From Streptomyces sp. FIT100 (GTDB lineage Bacteria > Actinomycetota > Actinomycetes > Streptomycetales > Streptomycetaceae), in NCBI RefSeq assembly GCF_024584805.1, contig NZ_CP075715.1, positions 1,228,001 to 1,292,000 of the forward strand: DNA of 64,000 bases, in the 5' to 3' direction. A program made the translations under genes and the position numbers. This document shows, in pieces, positions 15,898 to 24,619 of the stretch (the stretch's first letter is position 1; each line of letters begins with the position of its first letter). The notes beneath the pieces were generated by a model. It was not told the DNA's origin. It saw only the letters and a list, made by a program, of their open reading frames with translations, and made no database searches.

Positions 15898-16065
15898 CCG
15901 CCGCAGACGGCGAACCCCACACCCGCGGTCCGGTGAGCCCCTGGGCCCGCAGTCCGAGAGCGGTGCCGACGGCGAGCGGCAGACCGTGGCCGAGCGACCC
16001 GCTCCAGACCGGCCGGACCGGCGTAGGCGATCGCCTCGTCGTTGCTGCCCTCGTCCAGCTCCGCA
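15898..16065 (-). pseudogene. Scrambled transketolase N-terminal relic
   Basis: Reading the minus strand, 16062 to about 15985 encodes VGDAELDEGSNDEAIAYAGP, the thiamine-pyrophosphate metal motif (GDxxxxEGxN) of transketolase N-terminal subunits. The following stretch, down to about 15915 in another frame, encodes SGSLGHGLPLAVGTALGLRA and ends GPRVW. In intact enzymes GSLGHGL comes before the GDAELDEGSN motif, so the two pieces are in reversed order, frameshifted and truncated. No start or full domain remains. This is a decayed fragment, probably left by a tandem duplication and deletion. Confidence 0.65.
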
Positions 16066-16152
16066 TCGCCGACCAGCGCGGACAGGCGGGGCGAGAGGGG
16101 CGGACGCTCGGCACTCGGCGGTCGGCGTTCAGCGGTCGGCCGGCAACGGAGC

Positions 16153-16788
16153 TCACGCCGCCGCCACGACCCCCGCGATCCTCAACGCCGCGTCGGCCGT
16201 CGCCGACGAGAACGAGCTCAAGGCCCGCTCCGGATCCGAGCGGTGGACCAGGATGACGCCCTCGATGAGTCCGAAGACGAGGTCGGTGCGGAGCGCCAGC
16301 TCTCCCTTGTCCAGCGCGCTCCCGGCCTCGGTGGCGGCGAGCAGCTGACCGTACGCGTCCTTCAGGTCCGCGCGGACCTCATGAAACCCGGAGAAACGTG
16401 CCGCCTGAACTTCGGGCAGCAGATACAGCGCCCCCAGATTGTGCACGCCCCCGCACAGCAGCTCGACGTCTGAGCGGCACAGCTCCCAGAGCCGCTCCTC
16501 CGCCCCGCGCCCGCTCTCGGCGAGCAGCCGCCGCGCCAGCTCCAGCGACGGCGTCACGGTCGATTCGAGCAGATCGGCGAGAAGGTCCTCCTTGCCGCCG
16601 AAGTAGTGGTACATCGTGGCTTGCCGCATGCCCGCACGCTCCGCCACGGCCCGGGTCGTCGTCGCCGCGTACCCCCGCGTCGTGAACAGCTCCGCCGCGG
16701 CGTCGAGCAACTCGTCGCGGGCGGAGAGTCCGCTGTCCGGCCGCTGTTCGGCGCGCGGCCGCCCGGCTCTTCGTCCCGTGGTGCGCAT
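16153..16788 (-). CDS. TetR-family transcriptional regulator
   Basis: A 211-residue repressor. The N-terminal HTH is at about residues 22-68 (ARDELLDAAAELFTTRGYAATTTRAVAERAGMRQATMYHYFGGKEDLLADLL). The C-terminal helical ligand domain is not diagnostic of a specific effector. ATG 16788 is chosen from the usual spacing to the HTH; GTG 16818 is the alternative and neither has a strong ribosome site. It is not clearly operonic: the transketolase relic lies downstream and the helicase upstream. The target is unknown. Confidence 0.88.
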   Translation of the reverse strand: MRTTGRRAGRPRAEQRPDSGLSARDELLDAAAELFTTRGYAATTTRAVAERAGMRQATMYHYFGGKEDLLADLLESTVTPSLELARRLLAESGRGAEERLWELCRSDVELLCGGVHNLGALYLLPEVQAARFSGFHEVRADLKDAYGQLLAATEAGSALDKGELALRTDLVFGLIEGVILVHRSDPERALSSFSSATADAALRIAGVVAAA

Positions 16789-17046
16789 GTGGCCGATGAT
16801 CGCACATGCCACTGACACGGACCGTGGTCAGCAAACGACGCCCAGCGGCCGACCTGCCCCGCGCACCCCCGACGACGCGGCAGACCGACGTCTACCGGAC
16901 CGGCCCCCGCCGGGCACGGCGCCGCACCCGGCCCTGCGCTGCCCCGGCTCCGCGCTGCCCCAGGCAGCCACGCACCCGGCACGCCGCACGGGAGCCCGCC
17001 AGACGCACGGGCCCCGTGCCGCCCCCAGGCCGGGGGCACGTCGGCC

Positions 17047-19884
17047 TCAGCCCACCGAGCTGTACGCCACGACCCCCCGCAGCAGCCCGTCGACCGCCTT
17101 GCGGGCGTTCCGCGTCACCGTCGTGGCCTCGCCGCCATCGGTCGGCGCGGCCGCGATCTGGCCGAGCACGTCGATGACCTGCTTGCACCAGCGCACGAAG
17201 TCGCCCGCGGGCATCTCCGCCTCGCGCAGCACCTCGTCCAGGCCCTTCCCGGAGGCCCACTGGTACGCGGCCCAGGCGAAGCCGAGGTCGGGCTCGCGCT
17301 GGCCGACGCCCTCCGCCTGGTTGATCTTGAACTCTTCCTCGAGCGCGTCCAGCCGGCCCCAGATCCGCACCATCTCGCCGAGCGCGGCCTTGGCCTTGCC
17401 CGACGGCAGCTTGGGGGCGACGGCGTCGTCGGACTGCCGGGCCTCGTAGACCAGCGCCGAGACGCACGCGGCGAGTTCGGCGGGGTTCAGTCCCTCCCAC
17501 ACCCGCTCGCGCAGGCATTCGCTGGCCAGCAGGTCCAGTTCGCCGTAGAGCCGGGCGAGCCGCTTGCCGTGCTGGGTGACCTCGTTGCCGCGGAGGTAGT
17601 CCATCTCGGTCAGCAGGCCGACGATGCGGTCGAAGGTGCGCGCGATCGTGTTCGTGCGCCCCTCTATGCGGCGCTCGAGCTGGCGGGTGTCCCGCTGGAG
17701 GCGGTGGTACCGCTCGGCCCAGCGCGCGTGGTCCTCGCGCTCGTCGCAGCCGTGGCAGGGATGGGCGCGGAGCTCCCTGCGGAGGCGGGCGATCTCGCGG
17801 TCGTCGGCGGCCTCGGCGCGCGGCCTGCGATGGCGCTCGGGCGCGATGTGCCCGGCCTTGGTCCGCAGCGCGGACGCGAGATCGCGCCGGGACTGCGGCG
17901 AGCGCGGGTTGAAGGACTTGGGGATCCTCATCCGCTCCAACGGCTCGACGGGGACCGGGAAGTCCATCGCCGCAAGCCGCTTGACCTGCCGCTCCGCGGT
18001 GAGGACGAGCGGGCGCGGGCCGTCGTGGTACTCGTACCCGCCGCGGTGGCCGTTGGCCCGGGCGGCCGGGAGCCCCGGGTCCAGCACCAGCGCCAGACCG
18101 GCGAACTTGCCCGTCGGCACGTGGATGACATCGCCCGGCTTGAGCTTCTCCAGCGACCCGGAGGCGGCCGCCCGGCGCTGCGCCGCGCCCTGCTTGGCCA
18201 GTTCGGTCTCGCGGTCCTTGAGGTCGCGGCGCAGCAGCGCGTACTCCTCGAAGTCGCCGAGGTGGCAGGTCATGCCCTCTCGGTAGCCCTCGAGGCCCTC
18301 CTCGTTCCGCTGCACCTGGCGCGATATGCCGACGACCGACTTGTCCGCCTGGAACTGTGCGAAGGACGTCTCCAGCAGCTCGCGCGAGCGGTGCCGGCCG
18401 AACTGCTGCACAAGGTTGACCGCCATGTTGTACGACGGCTTGAAGCTGGAGCGCAGCGGATACGTGCGGGTGCCGGCGAGGCCCGCGAGCGCGCCCGGGT
18501 CCATCCCGCGCTGCCACAGCACGACGGCATGGCCCTCGACGTCGATGCCGCGCCGCCCGGCCCGCCCGGTCAGCTGGGTGTACTCGCCGGGGGTGATGTC
18601 CGCGTGCTGCTCACCGTTCCACTTGACGAGCTTCTCCAGCACGACCGACCTGGCCGGCATGTTGATGCCGAGGGCAAGGGTCTCGGTGGCGAAGACGGCC
18701 TTGACGAGGCCCCGGACGAAGAGCTCCTCGACAACTTCCTTGAAGGTGGGGAGCATTCCGGCGTGGTGTGCGGCTATGCCCCGCTCCAGACCCTCCAACC
18801 ACTCGTAGTAGCCGAGCACATGGAGATCCTCGCCGGGGATGGAGGCCGTGCGCTCCTCGACGATCTCGCGCACCCTCTGGCGCGCCTCCTCGTCGTTGAG
18901 CCGCAGCCCCGCGTACAGGCACTGCTGGACGGCGGCCTCGCAGGCGGCGCGGCTGAAGATGAAGGTGATGGCGGGCAGCAGGCCCTCGGCGTCGAGCCGC
19001 TCGATGACTTCCGGCCTCGACGGGGTCCAGATGCGGCCGCGCTGCCTGCGCTCGCGCTCGCGGTCGGCCTCGCGGACCATCTTGCCGCGGCGGCGTTCGC
19101 GCGGGTTGTACGTCCGCGAGTTCTCCGTCCGGGCGAGGCGGACCAGATCGGGGTTGACCTCGCGCCGGGCGGCGCCGCGGCCGCCGTGGTCGGTCTCCTC
19201 CTCGAAGAGGTCGTACATCCGCCGCCCGGCGAGCACGTGCTGCCACAGCGGCACGGGACGGGACTCGGAGACGATCACTTCGGTGTCGCCACGGACGGTG
19301 TCCAGCCAGTCACCGAACTCCTCCGCGTTCGACACCGTGGCCGACAGGGAGACCAGCGTGACGGATTCGGGGAGGTGGATGATCACTTCCTCCCAGACTG
19401 CGCCGCGGAAGCGGTCCGAGAGGTAGTGCACCTCGTCCATGACGACATGGCCGAGTCCGCGGAGCGACTGGGAGCCCGCGTACAGCATGTTGCGCAGGAC
19501 CTCGGTGGTCATGACGACCACGGGCGCCTCGGAGTTGACGCTGTTGTCGCCGGTGAGCAGGCCGACCTTCTCCGGCCCGTACCGCCGCACCAGGTCCGAG
19601 TACTTCTGGTTGGACAGTGCCTTGATGGGGGTCGTGTAGAAGCACTTGCGCCCCTGCGCCAGTGCCAGGTGGACGGCGAACTCGCCCACGATGGTCTTGC
19701 CCGAGCCGGTGGGCGCGGCGACGAGCACGCCCTTGCCGGCCTCCAGGGCCTGGCATGCCTCGATCTGGAACGGGTCCAGGTCGAACTCGTACAAGTCGCG
19801 GAAGGGAGCGAGCGCGGTGGCCTGCTCGGCGGCGCGGGTCCGGGCAGCCGCGTACCGCTCAGCTGGGGAGAGGTCCTCTGTCAT
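17047..19884 (-). CDS. helY: DEAD/DEAH-box RNA helicase, HelY (Mtr4/Ski2-like)
   Basis: A 945-residue superfamily 2 helicase. Walker A APTGSGKT is at 57-64, DEVH at 150-153, motif III SLSAT follows, and the second RecA domain carries INMPARSVVLEKL and QLTGRAGRRGID. A long C-terminal region includes the DSHCT domain typical of Mtr4/Ski2 relatives (ACVSALVYEARQSDD ... EMPAGDFVRWCKQVIDVLGQIA). Predicted role: unwinding structured RNA for decay or processing. ATG 19884 is chosen from the family start; an in-frame GTG at 19908 is possible. It lies downstream of tatC but a strong terminator hairpin separates them. Confidence 0.93.
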   Translation of the reverse strand: MTEDLSPAERYAAARTRAAEQATALAPFRDLYEFDLDPFQIEACQALEAGKGVLVAAPTGSGKTIVGEFAVHLALAQGRKCFYTTPIKALSNQKYSDLVRRYGPEKVGLLTGDNSVNSEAPVVVMTTEVLRNMLYAGSQSLRGLGHVVMDEVHYLSDRFRGAVWEEVIIHLPESVTLVSLSATVSNAEEFGDWLDTVRGDTEVIVSESRPVPLWQHVLAGRRMYDLFEEETDHGGRGAARREVNPDLVRLARTENSRTYNPRERRRGKMVREADRERERRQRGRIWTPSRPEVIERLDAEGLLPAITFIFSRAACEAAVQQCLYAGLRLNDEEARQRVREIVEERTASIPGEDLHVLGYYEWLEGLERGIAAHHAGMLPTFKEVVEELFVRGLVKAVFATETLALGINMPARSVVLEKLVKWNGEQHADITPGEYTQLTGRAGRRGIDVEGHAVVLWQRGMDPGALAGLAGTRTYPLRSSFKPSYNMAVNLVQQFGRHRSRELLETSFAQFQADKSVVGISRQVQRNEEGLEGYREGMTCHLGDFEEYALLRRDLKDRETELAKQGAAQRRAAASGSLEKLKPGDVIHVPTGKFAGLALVLDPGLPAARANGHRGGYEYHDGPRPLVLTAERQVKRLAAMDFPVPVEPLERMRIPKSFNPRSPQSRRDLASALRTKAGHIAPERHRRPRAEAADDREIARLRRELRAHPCHGCDEREDHARWAERYHRLQRDTRQLERRIEGRTNTIARTFDRIVGLLTEMDYLRGNEVTQHGKRLARLYGELDLLASECLRERVWEGLNPAELAACVSALVYEARQSDDAVAPKLPSGKAKAALGEMVRIWGRLDALEEEFKINQAEGVGQREPDLGFAWAAYQWASGKGLDEVLREAEMPAGDFVRWCKQVIDVLGQIAAAPTDGGEATTVTRNARKAVDGLLRGVVAYSSVG

Positions 19885-19972
19885 CTTGCTGTCGAGGTTA
19901 CCCGGCACCTCTGACAGTGGGCGCGATCTTTAACCGACGATGACAGAACGCGCGGTGGCCGGCGGGAAACGC

Positions 19973-20010
19973 ACGGTGGCCGCGCGCAGGATGCTGCGCG
20001 CGGCCACCGT
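19973..20010 (-). terminator. Terminator of tatA-tatC
   Basis: A perfect 17-bp stem (ACGGTGGCCGCGCGCAG with its complement) around a 4-base loop, 13 bp after the tatC stop. Confidence 0.85.
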
Positions 20011-20023
20011 TGTTCGCGGCGTC

Positions 20024-20974
20024 TCAGGTGACGTCGTCGTACCCGTTGATGCGGTCGCGGTCCGGGTCGCTCGCCTGCTCGGGCAGGGCCCGAGGCGCCG
20101 GCACGGACTCGACCGCGTCGATCGCGGACGGTGTGAGGTCCAGGTCGGACGCCTCGTCGTCGTCGAGTCCGGCGTCCGGGTTCCTGCGCCGGCGGCGTGC
20201 GTCGTTCACGAAGGAGAAGCCGACGGCGATGAAGTAGAGGACTGCGAGCGGTCCGGCCAGCAACAGCATGGAGATCGGCTCACCGCCCGGGGTCGCGATC
20301 GCCGCGAAAGCGGTGAGCCCGATGATCATTCCGCGCCACCAGCTCAGCATGCGCCTGCCCGTGAGCACCCCGGTCAGGTTGAGCAGGATGAGCAGGAGCG
20401 GCAGTTCGAAGGCGGCACCGAAGACGATCACCATGCGGGTGATCAGGTCCAGATAGTCATCGAGCGGCAGCAGGTTCTTCGCGCCTTCCGGCGTGAAGCC
20501 GAGCATGATCTCCGCGGTCTGCGGCAGGATCGAGTACGCGAGGTAGGCGCCGCCCAGGAAGAGCGGAACACCCGCTGCCACGAAGCTCAGCGCATAGCGC
20601 TTCTCGTGACCGTGAAGTCCGGGGGCGACGAACGCCCAGAGCTGGTACAGCCAGATCGGGGTGGCTGCCAGCACGCCCGCCATCAGCGCGACCTTGAGCG
20701 CGATGGTGAACGGGGACAGCAGTCCCTGTGTGGTCATCTCCGCGCAGGGCCTGCCGTTGCGCATCGTGTCCGCGCCGTCCACGCAGCCGACCGAATCGAG
20801 GATCGGCCGCATGAGGAACTCGAAGATCTCCTTCTGGAAGAAGGCCGCGACGATCGTCACCACGATGATCGCCAGGACCGACTTCATCAGCCGGTTGCGC
20901 AGCTCACGCAGGTGCTCCCCGAGGGGCATACGCCCCTCGGTGTCCTTCTCCTGCTTGCGGGCAGACTTGAGCAA
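20024..20974 (-). CDS. tatC: Sec-independent (Tat) translocase subunit TatC
   Basis: A 316-residue polytopic membrane protein that recognises twin-arginine signal peptides. The N-terminus has the conserved MPLGEHLRELRNRL, the first periplasmic loop and VAPGLHGHEKRY, and six transmembrane helices follow. The hydrophilic C-terminal tail of about 55 residues is longer than in Escherichia coli and rich in Asp and Arg. The start is TTG 20974 behind GAGGAAGAGGG. It is 39 bp after tatA, in one operon. It forms the receptor complex with TatA (and a TatB encoded elsewhere). Confidence 0.95.
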   Translation of the reverse strand: MLKSARKQEKDTEGRMPLGEHLRELRNRLMKSVLAIIVVTIVAAFFQKEIFEFLMRPILDSVGCVDGADTMRNGRPCAEMTTQGLLSPFTIALKVALMAGVLAATPIWLYQLWAFVAPGLHGHEKRYALSFVAAGVPLFLGGAYLAYSILPQTAEIMLGFTPEGAKNLLPLDDYLDLITRMVIVFGAAFELPLLLILLNLTGVLTGRRMLSWWRGMIIGLTAFAAIATPGGEPISMLLLAGPLAVLYFIAVGFSFVNDARRRRRNPDAGLDDDEASDLDLTPSAIDAVESVPAPRALPEQASDPDRDRINGYDDVT

Positions 20975-21013
20975 CCCTCTTCCTCGTCTCGTGCGAAAAC
21001 CGTCGGGGAAAGG

Positions 21014-21301
21014 TCAGCTCTGCGTCGTGCGGTTCGGCTCGGAGACCGGACGGCTGCTCTGCACATCCCCGGGAGCGGCCTGGATCGTGCGAGGCGCCTC
21101 CTGGTGCTGGGCGGGCTGCTCGGTGGTGGCCGTGGGGGCCGCCGCCTCGTCGTCCTTCTTCATCGCCTTGGCCTCGCTCTTGAGGATGCGAGCGGACTTG
21201 CCGAGCGAACGAGCCATGTCGGGGAGCTTCTTGGCACCGAACAGCAACAGGATGACCACGACGATCAGAAGGATCTCAAGGGGCTTCAGATTGCCGATCA
21301 T
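21014..21301 (-). CDS. tatA: Tat translocase pore-forming subunit TatA
   Basis: A 95-residue protein. One N-terminal transmembrane helix (residues about 8-25, LEILLIVVVILLLFGAKKLP) is followed by the amphipathic helix with the FGAKKLPDMARSLGKSARI signature and an acidic/proline-rich tail. ATG 21301 sits 9 bases after GAAGGAAG; the earlier start at 21319 would cover that site. It is first in the tatA-tatC operon. TatA oligomers form the passage for folded proteins. Confidence 0.95.
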   Translation of the reverse strand: MIGNLKPLEILLIVVVILLLFGAKKLPDMARSLGKSARILKSEAKAMKKDDEAAAPTATTEQPAQHQEAPRTIQAAPGDVQSSRPVSEPNRTTQS

Positions 21302-21510
21302 GTGCGACTTCCTTCTCACTGAGGCGGCTGAAGGGCGGGCTGCCCGGTTGGTCGGACAGTCGTCCGATCACCACGATGAAAGCGATCGTAACCCGCCGGA
21401 GTAAACGCAGGGCAATGCCTGTGCATACTCACACTTGCGACCCGCACGTAAGTCCGGCCCGCCGTCGGAAGCCTACCCCCCGGGCCTGTTCGGGAGGAGA
21501 GCGCGTGGGC

Positions 21511-21708
21511 CTAGCGCAAGGCTTCGCCGGTCCGCGCCAGCCGCTCCGCCGCGTGTTCAAGGTCCTCGGCCGCGCGGTTGATCAGGTCTGTGGTCCTGGC
21601 CACCTCGCGGCCGAGGCGCTGGGCCTCGAGGAAGACGCGGATGCCGAGGACGCCGAGGACGGCGATGCCGAGGAATCCCAGAGCGATGGCGAGCATGGGC
21701 CAGAACAT
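21511..21708 (-). CDS. Small membrane protein with coiled-coil tail (unknown function)
   Basis: A 65-residue protein. Residues 1-28 are a hydrophobic helix (MLAIALGFLGIAVLGVLGIRVFLE) and 29-65 an amphipathic, charged helix likely to form a coiled coil (RLGREVARTTDLINRAAEDLEHAAERL). It resembles the small DUF948-like actinobacterial proteins in layout. The start lies 10 bp after the zinc-ribbon gene stop, so the two form an operon. No function is assigned. Confidence 0.6.
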   Translation of the reverse strand: MFWPMLAIALGFLGIAVLGVLGIRVFLEAQRLGREVARTTDLINRAAEDLEHAAERLARTGEALR

Positions 21709-21718
21709 GGGGAAGAGC

Positions 21719-21988
21719 CTAGACGGTGGAGTGCAGGCGCAGGGTCCGCACACCGCCGCCGGTGAGGAGCTCGACGATGCGCTCCCCCGCCGGTTTGCGG
21801 ACCGCCGACCCGCACTCGGGGCAGGTGAAGGAGTAGAACGTCGTCCGCCGGCTCGCGCCGATAGCGAGCCGCAGCGCGCCCGCCGCGAGTTCGAAGCGGG
21901 CCCGGCAGGCCGAGCAGGCGGCCTTGAAGAGGACATGGACACTGGGCACCGGGACACTGGGCGCCGGGACACTGGGCAGCGTGGACAT
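21719..21988 (-). CDS. Small zinc-ribbon protein (unknown function)
   Basis: An 89-residue protein with two CxxC pairs (CSACRARF and CPECGSAV) expected to bind one zinc. It starts at ATG 21988 with a near-perfect AAGGAGGT ribosome site. The N-terminus is Pro/Val-rich with a short repeat (SVPAPSVPVPSV). It lies 35 bp downstream of pafC in the same direction and 10 bp upstream of the small membrane protein. The neighbourhood with PafBC and Tat genes is conserved in Streptomyces as I recall it, but function is unknown. Confidence 0.75.
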   Translation of the reverse strand: MSTLPSVPAPSVPVPSVHVLFKAACSACRARFELAAGALRLAIGASRRTTFYSFTCPECGSAVRKPAGERIVELLTGGGVRTLRLHSTV

Positions 21989-22023
21989 GTCCCTTGTACC
22001 TCCTTGGTCGTGGTGGCCGGCCG

Positions 22024-23064
22024 TCAGGCCCGGCCCTCGTACGCTGCGCCGTCGTGCGAGCCACCGTCGCCGTGCGAGCCGTCGCCGTGCGAGCCGCCGT
22101 CGCCGTGCGAGCCGCCGCGGTCGTACGCGACGAGCGCCTCCCGCGCCGCCCGCCGCGCGCTGTCCGCCAGGTCCGGCGGGGACACGATCCGGCCGTCCCG
22201 GCCCAGCCGCAGCGCGAGGCGCCGCAGCGACGTGGGGTCGGGCGTGCGCAGGGTGATGCGCAGGCCGCCCTCGGGCAGCTCCTCCGCGCTGTCGTGCGGG
22301 TAGTACTCAGCAACCCAGCGGCCGCCGGGCCCGACCTCGACCACGACCTCGGGGTCATCGGCCGAGGGCTGCACCAGACCCTCCGACAGGTCGCGCAGTT
22401 CGATCTCCGGCGGCGCGGAGGGCTCGTCGAGGAGCCGGATCTCGGCGACCCGGTCGAGGCGGAAGGTGCGGCGTGCCTCGGTGAGGTAGCACCAGGCTTC
22501 CATGTACGTGTGGCCGACGGCGAAGAGCCGGATGGGGTCGACCTCGCGCTCGGTGAGTTCGTCGCGCGCCGGTGAGTAGTAGCGCAGCCACAGTCGGCGA
22601 CGCTCGGAGATGGCGCGGTCGACGTCGGCGAAGACGCCGCCTTCGGACTCGAAGGTGACCGAGAGCCGGGCGCTGGCTCCGGCCGCCTCGCCCGCTGCCG
22701 CCTCCAGTTTGGCGGTGGCCCGCAGCAGCGCCTCTCGGTCGCCCTCGCGCAGCCCGGGGAGGGTGGCCACGGCGCGGGCGGCGACGAGCAGCGCGGTCGC
22801 CTCGTCGGCGGCGAGCCGCAGCGGCGCGGCCACGTCGTCCGGGTTGTGCCACCAGATCCGTTCGCCGTCGGTGTCGATGTCGAGCAGATCGCCGCCGCGG
22901 AAGCTGGTGCCGCACATGGGCAGCACGTCGAGGTCGGAGATCAGCTCGTCCTCGGTGATCCCGAAGGCCCGGGCGACATCGCCGACGCGCGCACCGGGGC
23001 GCTCGCGCAGATACGTCACCAGCGAGAGCATCCGCCGGGTCTGGTCGATGGCGTTCGCAGCCAT
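22024..23064 (-). CDS. pafC: WYL-domain transcriptional regulator PafC
   Basis: A 346-residue regulator. The winged helix at about residues 6-60 (TRRMLSLVTYLRERPGARVGDVARAFGITEDELISDL) is followed by the WYL sensor domain (RRRLWLRYYSPARDELTEREVDPIRLF) and a WCX region. The last 25 residues are a low-complexity tail with repeated GSHGDG units, encoded by short tandem repeats at 22050-22125. With PafB it forms the heterodimer that, in mycobacteria, activates the RecA/LexA-independent DNA-damage response. It starts 17 bp after pafB. Confidence 0.9.
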   Translation of the reverse strand: MAANAIDQTRRMLSLVTYLRERPGARVGDVARAFGITEDELISDLDVLPMCGTSFRGGDLLDIDTDGERIWWHNPDDVAAPLRLAADEATALLVAARAVATLPGLREGDREALLRATAKLEAAAGEAAGASARLSVTFESEGGVFADVDRAISERRRLWLRYYSPARDELTEREVDPIRLFAVGHTYMEAWCYLTEARRTFRLDRVAEIRLLDEPSAPPEIELRDLSEGLVQPSADDPEVVVEVGPGGRWVAEYYPHDSAEELPEGGLRITLRTPDPTSLRRLALRLGRDGRIVSPPDLADSARRAAREALVAYDRGGSHGDGGSHGDGSHGDGGSHDGAAYEGRA

Positions 23065-23081
23065 GGTCGTACGAGTCCCCC

Positions 23082-24041
23082 TCAGCCCTTGGCCACGGCG
23101 CGCAGCCGGTCCACTACGTCGGCCCGCAGGTCCGCGGGCTCCAGCACGACCACGTCCGGGCCGAACTCGACGAGCCAGGCGTCCAGCCCGTGCCCGTACG
23201 GGATCTCCAACTCGTCCCAGCCGTCGCCGAGTTCCCGTACGGACGCGGCGCGGGCGCGCAGCGGATAGCCGGCCCCGGCGCGGAGCCTGATCAGCGCCGT
23301 GCGGGTCGCGGTCTCCCCGGCCCAGGACTCGACGGTCTCGCGCACGGTGACCACGTCGGGCACGTCCGCGGTGAAGGAGCCGGCCCGGGAGCGGACGCGG
23401 CCGGTGATCCGGGAGAGCCGGAAGACCCGCTCGGCGCCGCGGTCCCGGTCCCAGCCCGCGAGATACCAGTGGCCGCGCCAGCATTCGAGCGTCCAGGGCT
23501 CGACGTGGCGGGTCTCGGGGCGGACGGCGTTGGACTTGCGGTAGTCGAAGGTGACGGCCCGGCGGTCGCGGCAGGCGAGCATCAGCGGTTCGAATGCGGT
23601 CTCGTGGACCGGGATCCGCGGTTCGAGGGCGCTGTGCCGCTCCGCGTCGTACGCATCCTCGGCCTCGGGCATTCCGGCGGCGCGCAGCTTCTGCAGGGCG
23701 CCGCTCGCCGCTCCGGCGAGGCGGGCCTGCTGCCAGACCTTGGCGGCGAGGCCGAGGGCGGCGGCCTCCTCGGCGTCGAGGGTGATCGGCGGCAGCCGGT
23801 TGGAGTCGCGGCGCGCGAGGTAGCCGGTCTCGCCGTCGAGGTTCTCCACGGTCGCGATGACCAGGCCGAGTTCGCGCAGATCCTCCTTGTCGCGCTCGAA
23901 CATGCGGTTGAAGGAGTCGTCGGAGCCGGCTTCGAGGTACGCCTCGATGGAGCCGCGCAACTCACGCTTGCTCAGCGGCCGGCGCGTTCCGAGCAGACAC
24001 AGCGCCAGGTTCATCAGCCGCTCTGCCTTGGCAATGGCCAT
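23082..24041 (-). CDS. pafB: WYL-domain transcriptional regulator PafB
   Basis: A 319-residue regulator, first gene of the pafB-pafC pair. The N-terminal HTH includes ERLMNLALCLLGTRRPLSKRELRGSIEAY and SFNRMFERDKEDLRELG; the WYL domain shows DRRAVTFDYRKSNAVRPETRHVEPW and WYLAGWDRDRGAERVFRLSRI. ATG 24041 is preferred over 24068 because GGAAGGG lies directly before it. It acts with PafC as a DNA-damage transcriptional activator in mycobacteria; the same role here is inference. Genes of the Pup system follow further along. Confidence 0.9.
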   Translation of the reverse strand: MAIAKAERLMNLALCLLGTRRPLSKRELRGSIEAYLEAGSDDSFNRMFERDKEDLRELGLVIATVENLDGETGYLARRDSNRLPPITLDAEEAAALGLAAKVWQQARLAGAASGALQKLRAAGMPEAEDAYDAERHSALEPRIPVHETAFEPLMLACRDRRAVTFDYRKSNAVRPETRHVEPWTLECWRGHWYLAGWDRDRGAERVFRLSRITGRVRSRAGSFTADVPDVVTVRETVESWAGETATRTALIRLRAGAGYPLRARAASVRELGDGWDELEIPYGHGLDAWLVEFGPDVVVLEPADLRADVVDRLRAVAKG

Positions 24042-24115
24042 CGACGCCCTTCCCGCCCTTCCTCGCACATCCTCTGATCGTCGAACCTACCGCCACGGAG
24101 CGTCGTGGCAAAAGC

Positions 24116-24149
24116 GTGGGGCCCCTGCCTGGACAGACAGGGGCCCCAC
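24116..24149 (-). terminator. Terminator after the FKBP pair
   Basis: A perfect 12-bp stem (GTGGGGCCCCTG with its complement) around a 10-base loop, 26 bp after the small FKBP gene stop and upstream of pafB. Confidence 0.85.
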
Positions 24150-24175
24150 TGTGACCGGTTGGGAACCGGTTGCGA

Positions 24176-24550
24176 TCAGATCGCGACCAGGTCGCAGACG
24201 AAGATCAGCGTCTCGCCCGGGGCGATACGGCCGCCACCGGCGCCGCGGTCGCCGTAAGCAAGGTGCGCCGGGATGGTCAGCTGACGGCGGCCGCCGACCT
24301 TCATGCCCTGCACGCCCTTGTCCCAGCCCTGGATGACCTGGCCGACGCCGAGCTGGAACTGGAGCGGGGTGCCGCGGTTCCAGGACGCGTCGAACTCCTC
24401 GCCGGTGGAGAAGGCCACACCGACGTAGTGGACGGAGACGGTGTCGCCGGCCTTGGCCTCGGGCCCGTCGCCCTCCCAGATGTCCTTGATCTCCAGGTCG
24501 GCCGGAGGCTCGCCGCCCGGGAAGTCGATCTCGGGCTTCTCGATGCTCAC
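24176..24550 (-). CDS. FKBP-type peptidyl-prolyl cis-trans isomerase (cytosolic)
   Basis: A 124-residue single-domain FKBP: VHYVGVAFSTGEEFDASWNRGTPLQFQLGVGQVIQGWDKG, then IPAHLAYGDRG and GETLIFVCDL. These hold the aromatic pocket residues of active FKBPs. No signal peptide. The GTG 24550 start has GAGGAG about 10 bases upstream. It is downstream of the lipoprotein FKBP (gap 69 bp) and shares its terminator. Likely a cytosolic folding catalyst and FK506-binding protein. Confidence 0.93.
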   Translation of the reverse strand: MSIEKPEIDFPGGEPPADLEIKDIWEGDGPEAKAGDTVSVHYVGVAFSTGEEFDASWNRGTPLQFQLGVGQVIQGWDKGVQGMKVGGRRQLTIPAHLAYGDRGAGGGRIAPGETLIFVCDLVAI

Positions 24551-24619
24551 TGCTCTGCTCCTCAAACTGATGAACTGCGCAACCCGCACAGTCTCACAGA
24601 TCCCGGCTCGGACCGCGCC

